This document shows positions 30,984-42,800 of a DNA stretch of 64,000 nucleotides, piece after piece (the stretch's first letter is position 1; each line of letters begins with the position of its first letter). This DNA is from Harmothoe impar. Lineage: Eukaryota > Annelida > Polychaeta > Phyllodocida > Polynoidae. The notes beneath the pieces were generated by a model. That model was not told the DNA's origin. It made no database searches and saw only the letters and a program-made list of their open reading frames with translations. The position numbers and the translations under genes are program-made. The stretch is from positions 14,995,166-15,059,165 of the forward strand of contig OX381717.1 in the NCBI GenBank assembly GCA_947462335.1, given 5' to 3'.

Positions 30984-31303
30984 TATACTGAATCTGGGAC
31001 CTGCTGGCGAGGCTGACAAAGGGCTTGCCTAATGAGCTCACAGCTGGAAAGGATACCCAGTGTCTTAGAGAAATTAGCAGGGCAATAAAATATGGGGTGG
31101 AGCTGGTACAATCTTCAAGGGTGTCCACTGTGAGTTGTAAAATTGGTGGTAAATGTGGTAACCAGGAGGATGCAAAGTTTATTTATAGTGCCTGTTAACG
31201 ATACTTAAGTTTGGTGTTGTCTAAACTTTAATTGATATTATCAATGTGGACCATACTGACCTCACAGTTGGGAGCCTCGCCAGCAGGTTCCAGATTCAGT
31301 ATA
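30984..31303. mobile_element. 316-bp MITE with TA target duplication (copy 2, inverted)
   Basis: The element at 30986-31301 has the same length and ends as the one at 15876-16191 but lies in opposite orientation, flanked by TA. Interior blocks such as GGTCCACATTGATAATATCA (seen on the complementary strand) and GCATCCTCCTGGTT are shared. Confidence 0.85.
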
Positions 31304-31379
31304 TTTGCTATGTGTTATGGTGTATTTGTGACATATTTGAAACATATTTCTGATTTATTGTCTGAATGAGAGCAATAGA

Positions 31380-31745
31380 ATTTAGAGGGGCCAGTATAGA
31401 GGGGCCCCATTTGGAGGGCCCAATATTGAGGGCCCAGTATTGCGGAACCCATTATTGAGGAACGCAGTATCGAGGGGCCCAGTATAGAAGGGCCCAGTAT
31501 CGAGCGGCCCAGTGTTGACGGGCCCAGTTTCGAGGGGCCCAGTATCCAGGGGCCCAGTATCCAGGGGCCCAGTATCCAGGGGCCCAGTATCCATGGGTCC
31601 AATATCCAGGGGCCCAATATCCAGGGGCCCAGTATCCAGGGGCCCAGTATCCAGGGGCCCAGTATCCAGGGGCCCAGTATCCAGGGGCCCAGTATCCTTG
31701 GGCCCAGTATCCAGGGGCCCAGAATTGAGGGGTCATTATCACGTA
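31380..31745. repeat. 15-bp minisatellite GGGGCCCAGTATCCA
   Basis: About 24 units of 15 bases. The central third is almost perfectly homogeneous GGGGCCCAGTATCCA; the edges carry variants such as GGGCCCAGTATAGA. Because 15 is divisible by three, open frames run on both strands ([30 protein letters not shown]). These are not genes. Confidence 0.95.
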
Positions 31746-31896
31746 GCCCATCCCTATACAACAATTTAGTTGACTATAATTTTTGATATCCTCTGATTGA
31801 TTTATACTCTAGTTTTAAAATAGATAGCTTTTGTACACTAAGATTTTAAGTTGTATATTAGGTATCTTCTTTTCTAGAGAGGAATAGCTACAGTCA

Positions 31897-32075
31897 TGAC
31901 CAATATTGATCCATGGGCTACCCTCCTATAGGTTATCAGTATTCAGTAGGTTAAGTGTGTTTACTGACACTTATAGACAATACTATACCATATCTCTGCA
32001 CACATTAGATTAGATATGAAGACGCTGCTTTGCGACTCTTCTTCTGGTAAAGTCACCTTGAGTTCGGGATAGGAT
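31897..32075. repeat. Interspersed repeat, family B (copy 2)
   Basis: Diverged direct copy of 20256-20440, with TTATCAGTATTCAGTAGGTT and CTTCTTCTGGTAAAGTCACC preserved. No element ends were determined. Confidence 0.55.
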
Positions 32076-33189
32076 TTTACAATATAAGCAATTTCAGTGC
32101 GATTTGTATTATGTAATGTAACAAACCAATTAATATACTATGGTATTCAGGAACTCATCGGTATTTAGCTAGATATTTATGAGATATTTCAAACTCTGTA
32201 GTTGTTTATAACCTGGTCGGACACTGGTATTGTAGACCGTGTAGAAATAGGCTAATTAAATTAAAATTCTAGTTATGACTACAAGAGAAATGGAAAGGTC
32301 TCTTCTTTGTACTTTGTGAATACATCATACTGAAATTCCAGTAGAGAAGGAGTCCCCTAGGCTATTTATGCTATATGCCTACATAGCAGGATCCAAGGCG
32401 GCGGACCACCCTATCTTTTTGTACATTCTAACGTAAACTTTTTCAATACCACCCATAGATTTCCATAACCTACTAGTATATCATGCATTCCAGACTAAGT
32501 CTCCAGCCTCTCTCCCGTCGCTATGAGAAAATGGAATGAAACACTGACAACTCTATGAGAGAAAAAGTAATCAAGGTCAAGGTGATTGTGACACCTGTGA
32601 CTACTTAGTAATCACTAAAGTAATCATATGTGATGACCCTGGGTCATCACCATGGTTACTTTAAAAAAAATCATCTATGGCTAATTTCATATTATTTATT
32701 TCTCTGTACAACAATGTATCAATCCCTACCACCACCTCGTGTTGTCACCATACCATAATTGAGAGCACTTCTCGCCCCCAAAGCATGCCCAATAGAGCAT
32801 ATGTGTGCATAGATAGTAACCAACAGCCTATCCTTACATGATTATATAAATATGGTATATAGATGTGTGTGCTCTTGATAACTTTGCTCAAAACATACTT
32901 GTGCATAACTTGAGTTCCTAATGTGACACTTTTCTTCATATATTTCATTTTATAATGAGCCAATATGGATTTAAATCCATACATGGCCTGGAGTAGGTAC
33001 TACATGTTCCATTACTGTCTAGTAGGGATCCCTAGTGGCAAATATTCTAATCAAGATGATGACTCTGCATCATCACGGTGATGACCTTAACTAATTAAAT
33101 GGGCATGATTACCCTAACTAGTCAGTAGTGACTAGTTTCAGATAAGCCTAAGTTTTCAGTAAATCTAGGCCCATCTCTCGCCACCAATT

Positions 33190-33560
33190 GGAGACAGTGC
33201 AGAATCACTGCCTTCGATATTGCCTGTGAGTGTTTGATCCTATAGGACAATCAGGAGTGATGCATTACATCAAGCCTGTAAATGCGAGAAGTTGTTGCCT
33301 AGAAGGAAACGCAATCTGTTAAATTTTGTTCATAAACATGCTGATAATTTAGTTGTACCCTTATGCGTATTACGCAGCAAGAATTATATAAAGATCATAC
33401 TACAGGGTCTGAAGGTAAAACATTATAGAGATAGCCCTCTCTACAGGGGTACTTTATTATGGAATGAATTAGAGACTGCTGTACACTGAGCTGATACAAG
33501 TTGCCTGATACCATATCTTTCAGAATTTAGAGCGAAAAAAACTATATCGGCCACTTCTCT
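33190..33560 (+). pseudogene. C-terminal remnant of a LINE reverse transcriptase
   Basis: One frame reads LPRRKRNLLNFVHKHADNLV, then later KHYRDSPLYRGTLLWNELET. 'R-x-S-x-x-x-(G/x)-x-LWN-x-L' is the typical end of non-LTR retrotransposon ORF2 products. Just upstream, another frame reads LQNHCLRYCL, like the conserved 'LQN-x-(A/C)LR' block, so the copy has frameshifts. 5' truncated and inactive. Confidence 0.6.
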
Positions 33561-33785
33561 GCCTGACTAAACACATTCCAACAAGGACTTAATTTATAAA
33601 AGAGCCGAAAAGTAATTGATCGATGTTCATGACTATATTGAATGTACAAGTTATGTGTGTTTGATGTTGAAGAAAGAATGATTCATGACAGAAATCTATA
33701 GATGTTGCTACTATTGCTATAAAGGTGATATGATATGGAATGATTCTAGAACAGTCCTAAGATTATTGGCAGTTGAACTGTCAAT

Positions 33786-33888
33786 AACAGAATAAAATTC
33801 CCTAATTGACAGTTCCAAAAATCGAAATATCAAAAAGGTAATCTCTTCTTAACCGTGCATACTGTCAATAAGGGAATTTTATTCTGTT
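33786..33888. repeat. Short inverted repeat, 28-bp arms
   Basis: AACAGAATAAAATTCCCTAA...TTGACAGT (33786-33813) and ACTGTCAATAAGGGAATTTT...ATTCTGTT (33860-33888) are inverted. The structure resembles a tiny foldback element. Confidence 0.75.
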
Positions 33889-35155
33889 TTTGTATGTAAT
33901 TACATGTATGACGGGGAAGGTTGAGAAAGCGTGGGGGTAGGGTGAGACTTGGCATGTGGCAGGGAGAGACTAAAGTGGGGGCCTCACCTCATGGCATCTC
34001 GACATTTCACATAACATTAATGACAAAATATGAATAAATGGTTAACAAACTCATTGGTGACAGGTGAGATGGGAGTGACTGGTGAGGAGGTGAAACATGA
34101 TGTGGGTTGATAGGTAGGAGATAATGAGCGATGAGGGGGTACCTCTGGGAGCTATAGGTTATTTTAGGGTTAAAAATGAGTGCACAATGAGGCCATGGCA
34201 AAGAACACTCATTCTGTTCTGGCCACTGTCCACCAGGGAGCTCAGGCTGATTAGGCCCATACATTTCCTGTTTAACTTCAGCCGATTAGAGCCCGGTGGA
34301 CGGTGACCATTACAAAGGTAATGCCGTATTCAGGACATATACCATTCTAAACTTTTGCATGAAAAGATTGTATGATTGAATGGGGTTTACCCTTGTGCAT
34401 TATGTCAGCAGTAATCCTGATGTTACACTAATACTCTATTCCACCGCCCAGGCCCACTAATATGCTACATCTTAACCCACAACGGCACAGCCGTTGCATA
34501 CGAGTACTTCTATTCAATGTTGGGTCTGCGGGAACCATAAATTGAATAAAAGTACAAATATGCAAACTGCGTTCTGTTTTGTAATTATTTCACCTAGCTT
34601 TCAAGGTATGGGGCTGACTTTAGTAATAAGTGACCATAGTCTCAACTTGATTCACGTAGCCTAGCCTTTAGACTTTAGACTTTAGACTTCAAAGAAAATA
34701 ACATTTTGCAGTGGGAACTTCACGCACATGCATCATGTTATTGATAAAAACGGTCTAGTGTATGGCAGACTACATGCCTTTATCTATCTATGAGTAGTTA
34801 AATTACTTTTTAATCCACAGGATTACTATTTTGAAATAGCTCCTGAAATACCCCTTAGCACTGCAGCTATGGGAACTATTCCTCGTCCAAGTTCGAGCTT
34901 GTATGCCAGGCTGGGAGCTTGTACGCCATGCATGAAACCTTTATCATTATTTATACGCAGACTTATTGAATACATTTCTAGATTTTAGAAAGACTCACAA
35001 ATCCATGAAGCCTTTGCGGCTGTAAATCCTTTAATCTGGCGAATGACTACATGAGTTCTAGTCTGCTATGTTTTCGCTCATGTTTACATTATCCAATAAC
35101 CTTTGATTAGATACTTATAGACCATCTGTTTACATGCACAGACTTCGCAGGGTCC

Positions 35156-35359
35156 TGTTTCTCCACAAATTTGCGGAGGTCCGTAAATTTGCTTCCATCA
35201 ATTTGTGGACGTCTGCAAATATATATGGTGCTCCGTACTTGTATGCTTAATAACCAAAATACAATTCCCATATATATTTGCGGGCCTCCATAAATATATC
35301 GAGAGCATATTTACATCCCTCCGCTAATTTGCGGACCTCCGCAAATTTATGGTGAAACA
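35156..35359. mobile_element. 204-bp foldback element with AAATTTGCGGAGGTCCG arms
   Basis: Inverted ends TGTTTCTCCACAAATTTGCG and CGCAAATTTATGGTGAAACA, with AATTTGCGGAGGTCCG shared. More copies of the same motif lie inside in both orientations (35200, 35280). No coding capacity. Confidence 0.75.
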
Positions 35360-35999
35360 TCATCCTGGGAGAGGGATATGCTTGTGACATCACAAATATA
35401 ATGACATGTTACCTAGTGAATTCAGATGTGAGGTCATCCCTTGGCTACAGGACCAGTGGGCTTCAGATGGGGGTGGATTGCTAAATTTGACATGGCAACA
35501 TGGTTATTTCCTAGAATCGAGGCTTTGCCACTCAATAAAAAATGTTAATCAACGCTAAGAGGAGAACGTTTGCTTAAAAACGTTATATAAACTTGTCTAT
35601 ATATGGTTCATTACGTAAAATTTAAATGGAAATGTTTCTTTCCTTAATGTTATCAAACATTTATATAGGGCTTGCAGAAAAATATTGCATCAAAAAATAA
35701 AGATAAACATTTCTCTATTGTTTGAATGAAAACGTTTGTATCTAAAACGTTGTTGAACATTTCCACACGGTTCAGAGAGCCCGTGACACCTTAACTAAGG
35801 ATCTGGAGGTTGTAATAATGTTAATACATTGGATGTGTCAGTGACCATGGCTCATGTAGGTTATAAATCAACAAAAGGCTTTGAGAAGGGTAAAACATAC
35901 TCAAAACACTTAATCAAAAGAGCAATGGAAACTTTTTGCAGATCTCTTATACTACACTTTCAGTAATGCATGATATTGTGAGTTAACCACACACATTTA

Positions 36000-36195
36000 G
36001 GACGTTTTTTATGGAATTTTTGAAGGAATTTTTGTATTTTTACCCTTTTTCTGTCAATTTTAGGGTCTTCGGAGAGACTGGCTAGTACTTTCATGTAAAC
36101 GAAAAAAGTTTTTAAAAAAATGCCGACCTACCGACCCTACATTTTTTGCCCATGTTACCTGAAACAAAGAAAAACTCTTTTTTTTTGTGCCTGAG
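36000..36195. mobile_element. Family A MITE (partial or full)
   Basis: It contains GCCGACCTACCGACCCTACA and CCCATGTTACCTGAAACAAA plus an interior that is the inverted match of 15474-15545 (AGAGACTGGCTAGTACTTTC). About 500 bp upstream of the first visible exon of the right gene. Confidence 0.6.
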
Positions 36196-36351
36196 TCATG
36201 ACAGCCTGTCGTGTTAAATGATTTCTAGATTTAGGTTAACAAGTTATGTAGTACTTATACCACAGCCAGAGCCCTGTGCTCAGGATATTGGCGATGGCCA
36301 ATGTTGATCACAAGTCACGTACTTTACAAGCCCTGACTAAGCCAGGGCTCT

Positions 36352-36488
36352 CCCAGTAAACAAAAAACGTTATACAACATTTTATAGTGTTATATAAAGA
36401 TTCTCTAAGGCTCCTTACTATGATATAACGTTATATAAAGTTTTAAAATGCTATTATGAAGTAAAATAAAGTTTTTTTGTTAGCTGGG
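36352..36488. mobile_element. 137-bp MITE, family C (copy 1)
   Basis: The ends CCCAGTAAACAAAAAACGTT and AAGTTTTTTTGTTAGCTGGG are inverted. The interior TCTAAGGCTCCTTACTATG recurs inverted in the 136-bp copy at 45325-45460. Confidence 0.75.
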
Positions 36489-36675
36489 CTGGCTGTGGTT
36501 AACTAGATTTATGCCACACAAGCGGTGATTGCTTTGTCACCTTTTGTACCTATCATACAGATGGACACTTTCCTTTGTTCTGATAGCCAAATGTGGTTCA
36601 GGCTTCAAGAAATACCTATTGAAAAAGTGTTTAGATTTACTTATGTTGATAATATATTTAAAGCTATAGCCTTCA

Positions 36676-36783
36676 CCCAGTGGGCACAGAACATTGAATC
36701 AACATTGACAAATGGTTGTCAACATTGATTCCATGTTGAATCAACATTGATTCAATGTTGAACTGAATTTTGTGCCCACTGGG
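36676..36783. mobile_element. 108-bp palindromic MITE of ACATTGAATCAACATTGA type (copy 2)
   Basis: Ends CCCAGTGGGCACAGAACATT and GAATTTTGTGCCCACTGGG are inverted. It stops 27 bases before a splice acceptor (TTTTTCTTTGCTCCTCAG, 36793-36810) of the right gene. Confidence 0.8.
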
Positions 36784-36810
36784 CAGTTAGTATTTTTCTT
36801 TGCTCCTCAG

Positions 36811-39800
36811 GAAGAACCTGGAGATTTACCTGAGCAGGTCAGACTGCAATGAACTGCTGCAGCATCACACCTTCACCATTTGGGTTATCCTGAACACAAG
36901 ACATTGAGAGACCTGAATGACCTCTCAAGGATGGAATTATCAAGTCGACTTACGTAAGAATTTGTATAGGCATTCATTGTCATTGTATTTAGCACTGTTC
37001 TAAATCCCTTTTTTCTTGAAAAGGATGCAAGAAAGAGCAGCTTGAATGTAAATACAGAGACACCTTAACCATACATATGGATCACATTTACAGTTGTACA
37101 CTGTAAAAGTATGTGGAGTACATGGAAATTATCATATATAATCTTCAGGCATACCATATAATCTTGAATATTCAAAACAAACCAGAAACAACAAATTAGT
37201 GTAGGATACACCTTAATTGCAGAAGGAAGACCACATTATTTGTACTAGATAATATAACACTACAGGATTACATATTCATAATACTTTTTTTTATAACCAG
37301 GCTGGGCAATCCCCAGCTGAGTGCAGAAAGCCAGGAGAGGCTGAGGACTGCACTCTCGAAAAACAACAAACTGGTTTTTATACGGTGAGTTTAGAAATCA
37401 ATAATCATTCATACTATCTATAGCAATATTCGGTGTGCAACAATATTAGACATCAAATAGTCGATGATAGGTTAAGAGATTCTTCACTTAGATCTATACT
37501 CTGTTGGCTTAGTCACCAAATCAATCCAAGTTGATAGTCTATGACCGGGTGCAACCTCTGACCTGCATGAGAGAAAACAGCTAATTCTTTAAAATTAGTA
37601 ATATAAAGTATCAAAACATCCATTAACTTTCTGGCCATTTCTGTGCACACCTGGTCTTAGACTTTCAGCTTGTATTGATTTGGTGAGACTTAGGCTGCTG
37701 TATCTTTTATCAGGATGTCTAAGAGTGAGTGGACAGATGAATCGGTCGCAGCCTTATGTAGCTTCCTCGAGAGGAACAAGACACTTGAGAGACTATGGTA
37801 GGCATTTTATTTCACATATATTCTCTGGAACGAAAATACTCGTAAAATTTGAACTGCAATCAAACTTTCAATGAGGGTTTCCCCAGGGCTGACTTAGCTC
37901 CAAAGATACCTGGTAGTGTGATGGATATGGGTTATTTTTTCTAGCCTATTGGGAGGATTTGACATACACCTATATTTTGTATTTTCTAGAGGTCAGCCCC
38001 TTCATGATATCTAGGGCTGGTACACAAGTTGATAAAGTAATTGTTTTTAAAAAAAAGCATCCTGTCACAGCTGATTGAAACATATCTAGATAAACATCTA
38101 AATATACCAAATCTTTTGTTTCCTAGACAAGGATATGTAATGCCTCTATGCCTCTATGCTTTTTTGATTAGCTGGCTGTATTCTAGAGATTCCTGCCTAC
38201 ATGCCATTTTTTCCTGCTTGTAAATCGGACCATTTAAGGTTTCTACAGCACAAAAGTATAAGCTGTTCAAAATATTTGTCCCGCGCCCATATTCCCATAT
38301 ATATAATTATATATGTATTATAAAGAAAAAAAGTGGCTTTCTATTGGTGTGCCTCTACATGGGTAAAAATCAACACTGCCCTTTTAAAACCGACGCGGGC
38401 GACACAGCCCTTTTAAAAATTGACAGACACAGTGGTCAACATAAGGCACTAGTATACACTGTATGCACAAGAATGGACATGCCGACACAGCCCTTTTGTT
38501 AAAAATCAACACGACAACATGGTTAAAGATTGGGGTACCCATGTAGAGGCACATTGGTCCATATATTGTCCTCCTAAGTTGCATTTTACTGCTGTGGGCT
38601 TTATTCAACTCATAGTCCCCCGATTTTTGACTTGAGAAAGCTGCAGGTGCATACCAGGAGGTATAGCTGACACCCTCCCAGGGTAAGGTGGGGGGTGAGG
38701 CCGGGGGCCCCGGCCACCCCCCCCCTCCCCTCCTCTCCCCGTGAAGGGGAAAGCTGTGAGGTGGTGAGGTGATGATCAACCTATATGCACATTAGAACAA
38801 TATCATATACTTTTAATTTCTCTGTGATAATGCTACTTCAAGCTACATTTGAGTGTGTTTGCCTTTAAAGGGCTCCTGCATTGGAAAGTGTTTGGTATCA
38901 TTGTGTATTGAATCAATAATTGCTCGGGTGCCTGCAGCAGCAGTGTTCCTGGGTCAACTTTGCAGCCAATGATTCTCCTGTTAAAGGTAGTGACCCCCAC
39001 GTGCTGTCCTTAAAGGGTTAATGGTAATGAATGTCTGTGGTAATACCCCGTTATGTTCTTAAAGAAACATTTGCGTAGTGTCAACTGGATTTATATATAA
39101 CATTTTTCATGTATTTAACAGGCTAGATAGGGAGAATTTCATCACAGAAAACATCAGCAGCCTCTTCACAGCCCTGGAACAAAACCGGAGACTAGAGGAT
39201 CTGTTGTAAGTAATTGATATATCTATCAGCTTGCAAACCCAGTCATTTGCCCAAAATCAGGACTGTATGTTCCTCAATAGTTTGGACTCTGTACAAGTCT
39301 AGGTAATCTCTGATAACCAACTTCTACCTATGATTATCAATATGTTGTCTGTCATGGTAACCGGGTTATTTACTTTCCATGAAGGGAAAACGTAGGGTTA
39401 TATCCATAAGGTGATATCTCTAGAAACCCTGTCCCTAGATTGAAAAAGCACCATGTGCAGTAACAACTATAGGGCCTGATTGTAGGTCCCACAGCCCATA
39501 CTCATGCCCAATGCAATCCCAGATGTGTTGGAAACTGTGACTATTTAGAGGCATCAAACAAGGCTCAGGAAATGATGACACCTTTTATACTCAGATAACG
39601 TCATGCATCCATAATGCAAGGCAAGTCTTCCATGATGACTTGTATCCTAATTGTAGCTGACCGAAGCTGACCGACAAAACCAAGCCGAAGGCATTTTATT
39701 GCATCACTACTCACAACCCGCACAACCCACCCATCAGGGACATTTTATCAAACAATTGGGATCAAATGAAAAAATCAAAAACCACAAGGGCCTTCCACGA

Positions 39801-42800
39801 CCACAAGCTTATCTTTGGAAGCAGGAAGAATGTCAGCCTCAGCAATGAGCTAGTAAGAGCCTCCACCAGCACAAAAACTGACAAACCGAAGATCCCACAC
39901 ATCAGAAAGTACCCTTGCAACCGTCCTCTACTATGCAGATATTGCCCAAAACTTAATAAGACGGGCTGCATCAAATCAACCACTACTGGTAGAAAGTTCA
40001 GGACCCTAATGTCAGTTAACTGCCAAACGGCCAACGTCATATACGCCCTGACATGTAAGCACTGTGGCATGCAATATGTTGGCCAAACACTAAAACGCAT
40101 CTTAGACCGGACCTATCGTCACGGTTGGGACATTGAGAATTACCAAGACACTACAGTTGCTAGACACTTCAATTCCTGTCCCCCTCCCCCCATGAGACCC
40201 TCCAGATGGGCTGGCTTCAATGTCACAATTCTCAGTTTCATAAAAAGCCCCCCTAGGACCCCAGCAGGAATCCTGGAGCTAAATGTCGAGGAGAAAAGGT
40301 GGATGCACCGCCTCTCAAGCATCACACCTAATGGCTTGAACCTACTAGACTAATCTAGAGGCGGCTGAGTGGGCCAATATAATCCGTAAATCACAAGATA
40401 GAAGACAACGGCCCATTCCCAGCCTCCTACGGAATTACATGACCTTCTCGTCATGCGGACATAGTCCTACCAAAAAAGCCCTTTATCAAGTTAATAAATT
40501 TAGATTAGCACCTTACTGTATATCTAGCCTCATACACACTACAGTTTATGAGTCCAAGTCGACCGACAAACTAAACTTGCCAGTGACTTTATTAACTTAA
40601 AGTACCATGTTTTTAGCCCCCTTTCATTTATTGACACCAGGAACCTTGGATACGGCCTAAACTAACTTGGTGCACTAAGCACAGGCACTGAAATAATCAC
40701 TTTCACAAATGCCCACTCACTAGGCCCTATCAAAATTAGACTTGGGATTTAGCTTTATATTTAAAATAAACTGACCCAACAGAATGAATATTGGTTCCCA
40801 TTTATTCCACACTTATTATCATAGTAATTAGATAAGGCATTTTATGCACACTCTAATAATTACTAAAAATTCACACCTGATGAGACATTTAAGTTGAAAC
40901 CACTAACCAGTACCCACACCTCTAAACACATAAAGATTCACTTATGTGCAAAAACTAGCTCAACATTCATCAAAAGCTACAGGTGTCAATCCCAGACCTA
41001 TCCTGCTATCCTGTCCAAATATCTGTTTGGAGATATTCCTAAACAATGGCCATACCAAGACTTTGATGTGAGAGTGAGCCCTTGTTGACACAGGAAGCGG
41101 GGTCACTGTCTAAAATTCCCTGCCCTCTGATTGGCCAGAGCCCAGGGTAACCATGGTACTAGATACAGCAGCAGGCCCTGTCAAGGCCAGTCGGTGGTAG
41201 TGATTGATTGGGACAAGAAGTGTATTCTCCGTTCCCATTGTATCCTAATTGTATGAAATGTAACACTAAATAGGTATACTTGTGGAGTGTCTGAGGGTAA
41301 CACTTCTTCTGCCATAATAAATTGGTGCCTTATGACATTAAAATAAGTAATCTGATACCCTTGGGGTATGGGGGATATTTTGCCCTACATCTGTGTGTTA
41401 GCTCCACAGTGTATCTGCTCATGAATCTAGAATTGAGCAGCTCAGATCAGCATGAAAATCAATATAATCCTAACAGAGGTATGCACATTTTGTGCAACTT
41501 GTTAGCTCTCAGAAATGATTGCATGTTACATTGTATTTCCAGTGGTTATCAGTGGATATTAGCCCAGGCTAAATAATGCACTCCTGGTTGTAGAGGGTAA
41601 CAGAATATTTACAAAGTCCATGGATACCGATATAGATCAAAGGGTTCATTGTGTGATGTCATGGCCTTGATATCATTTAGGAATTTCTATTGTATACTGA
41701 TAATATACATGGTAGACTACTCAAGTGCACCTAGTGTGGTAGAGAAATGGCCAGTTTGGCAGCACCTAGTACCACAGAAGGCCTACAGGTAACCACCTCA
41801 GCTATGGTTATCAGCTAATCTGCTGCATCCTATTTGGAAGGTTTCACAAAATAACTCACATTCTGCATAATTGCACTGGAACCAAAGCAGATATCAATAA
41901 GCAGTCTTTTGTATTGTGTTTCAGCCATATTCTCTTTGCTGGCCTCAAACTAGTGTAGAGATATTATTCTAATTTAGGGGTGAACACCCTAAATATGGCC
42001 ATGGTGATTTATGGAACAAAATAAGTAATTCTAACCAAATGAAATAGGAAGGAAAAAATCCTACTTCTGTCAAGCTTAAGCATGCATCTATGTCCACAAT
42101 CAGGTGAAGGAGGTGATAATTGAGCAAACACACTTTCTGTTCATTCAGACAATCGTATTTGTATCAGCTCTATATATACAACCATTATGACAGAGTTCCT
42201 ATGCACAAGATGTGCTGAAAACTTTGTAAAAATGTACTGAGATAATGTTAGAGCAATAACTGAACATTTTGGGTATCAAGCTGATAACATTATTTTCTAG
42301 TTTGTCCTGCAGCAGCTGGACGGAGGATAGCTTGGACGCTTTGTGTAAATTCATTGCATCAAACCACTCTTTGCGGGGACTAGCGTAAGTGTTACAGTTA
42401 CACATGTAATTATGATTCCTATTATTTAATCTCTCTCATTGTAGGCTTATATAGCCATAGCAAATTCTGTAAAAATGGATTTTCGGCTACAACAAACACA
42501 TTGTGTTGCCTGAACTCCCCGTTAGAATGACATTGTTAAGATATTGTTTTAGGTATTACTTCATGAGTCAACATAATTGTGAGGAGTTCCCCAATATATA
42601 TAGGCACTCATTTACTTTACTAGATTCAGTGGTGTGTATTTATTTAGTAGAACGTTTTGGGAATATTTGTTATAATTTCTGAAAGTAGTGGTTTAAGATG
42701 CGCCATTTGGATACTACAAAATTCGTTTTTGATACTAGCAGTTTGCCCCAAGCACTTTGTTATAACAGAACTTACTATAATAATATATACATGTATATAT

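Noticed and set aside
31315..31769. Frames on both strands ([20 protein letters not shown]) suggesting collagen- or silk-like proteins
   Set aside because: The 15-bp minisatellite opens frames on both strands at once; no start context, splice sites or flanking domain.
20256..32075. Family B repeats as possible tRNA-type SINEs
   Set aside because: No convincing A and B boxes at proper spacing; left as unclassified repeat.
38384..38779. 131-codon minus-strand frame with Pro/Gly-rich start
   Set aside because: It spans a MITE and a G/C-rich low-complexity stretch in an LRR intron; no recognisable domain.
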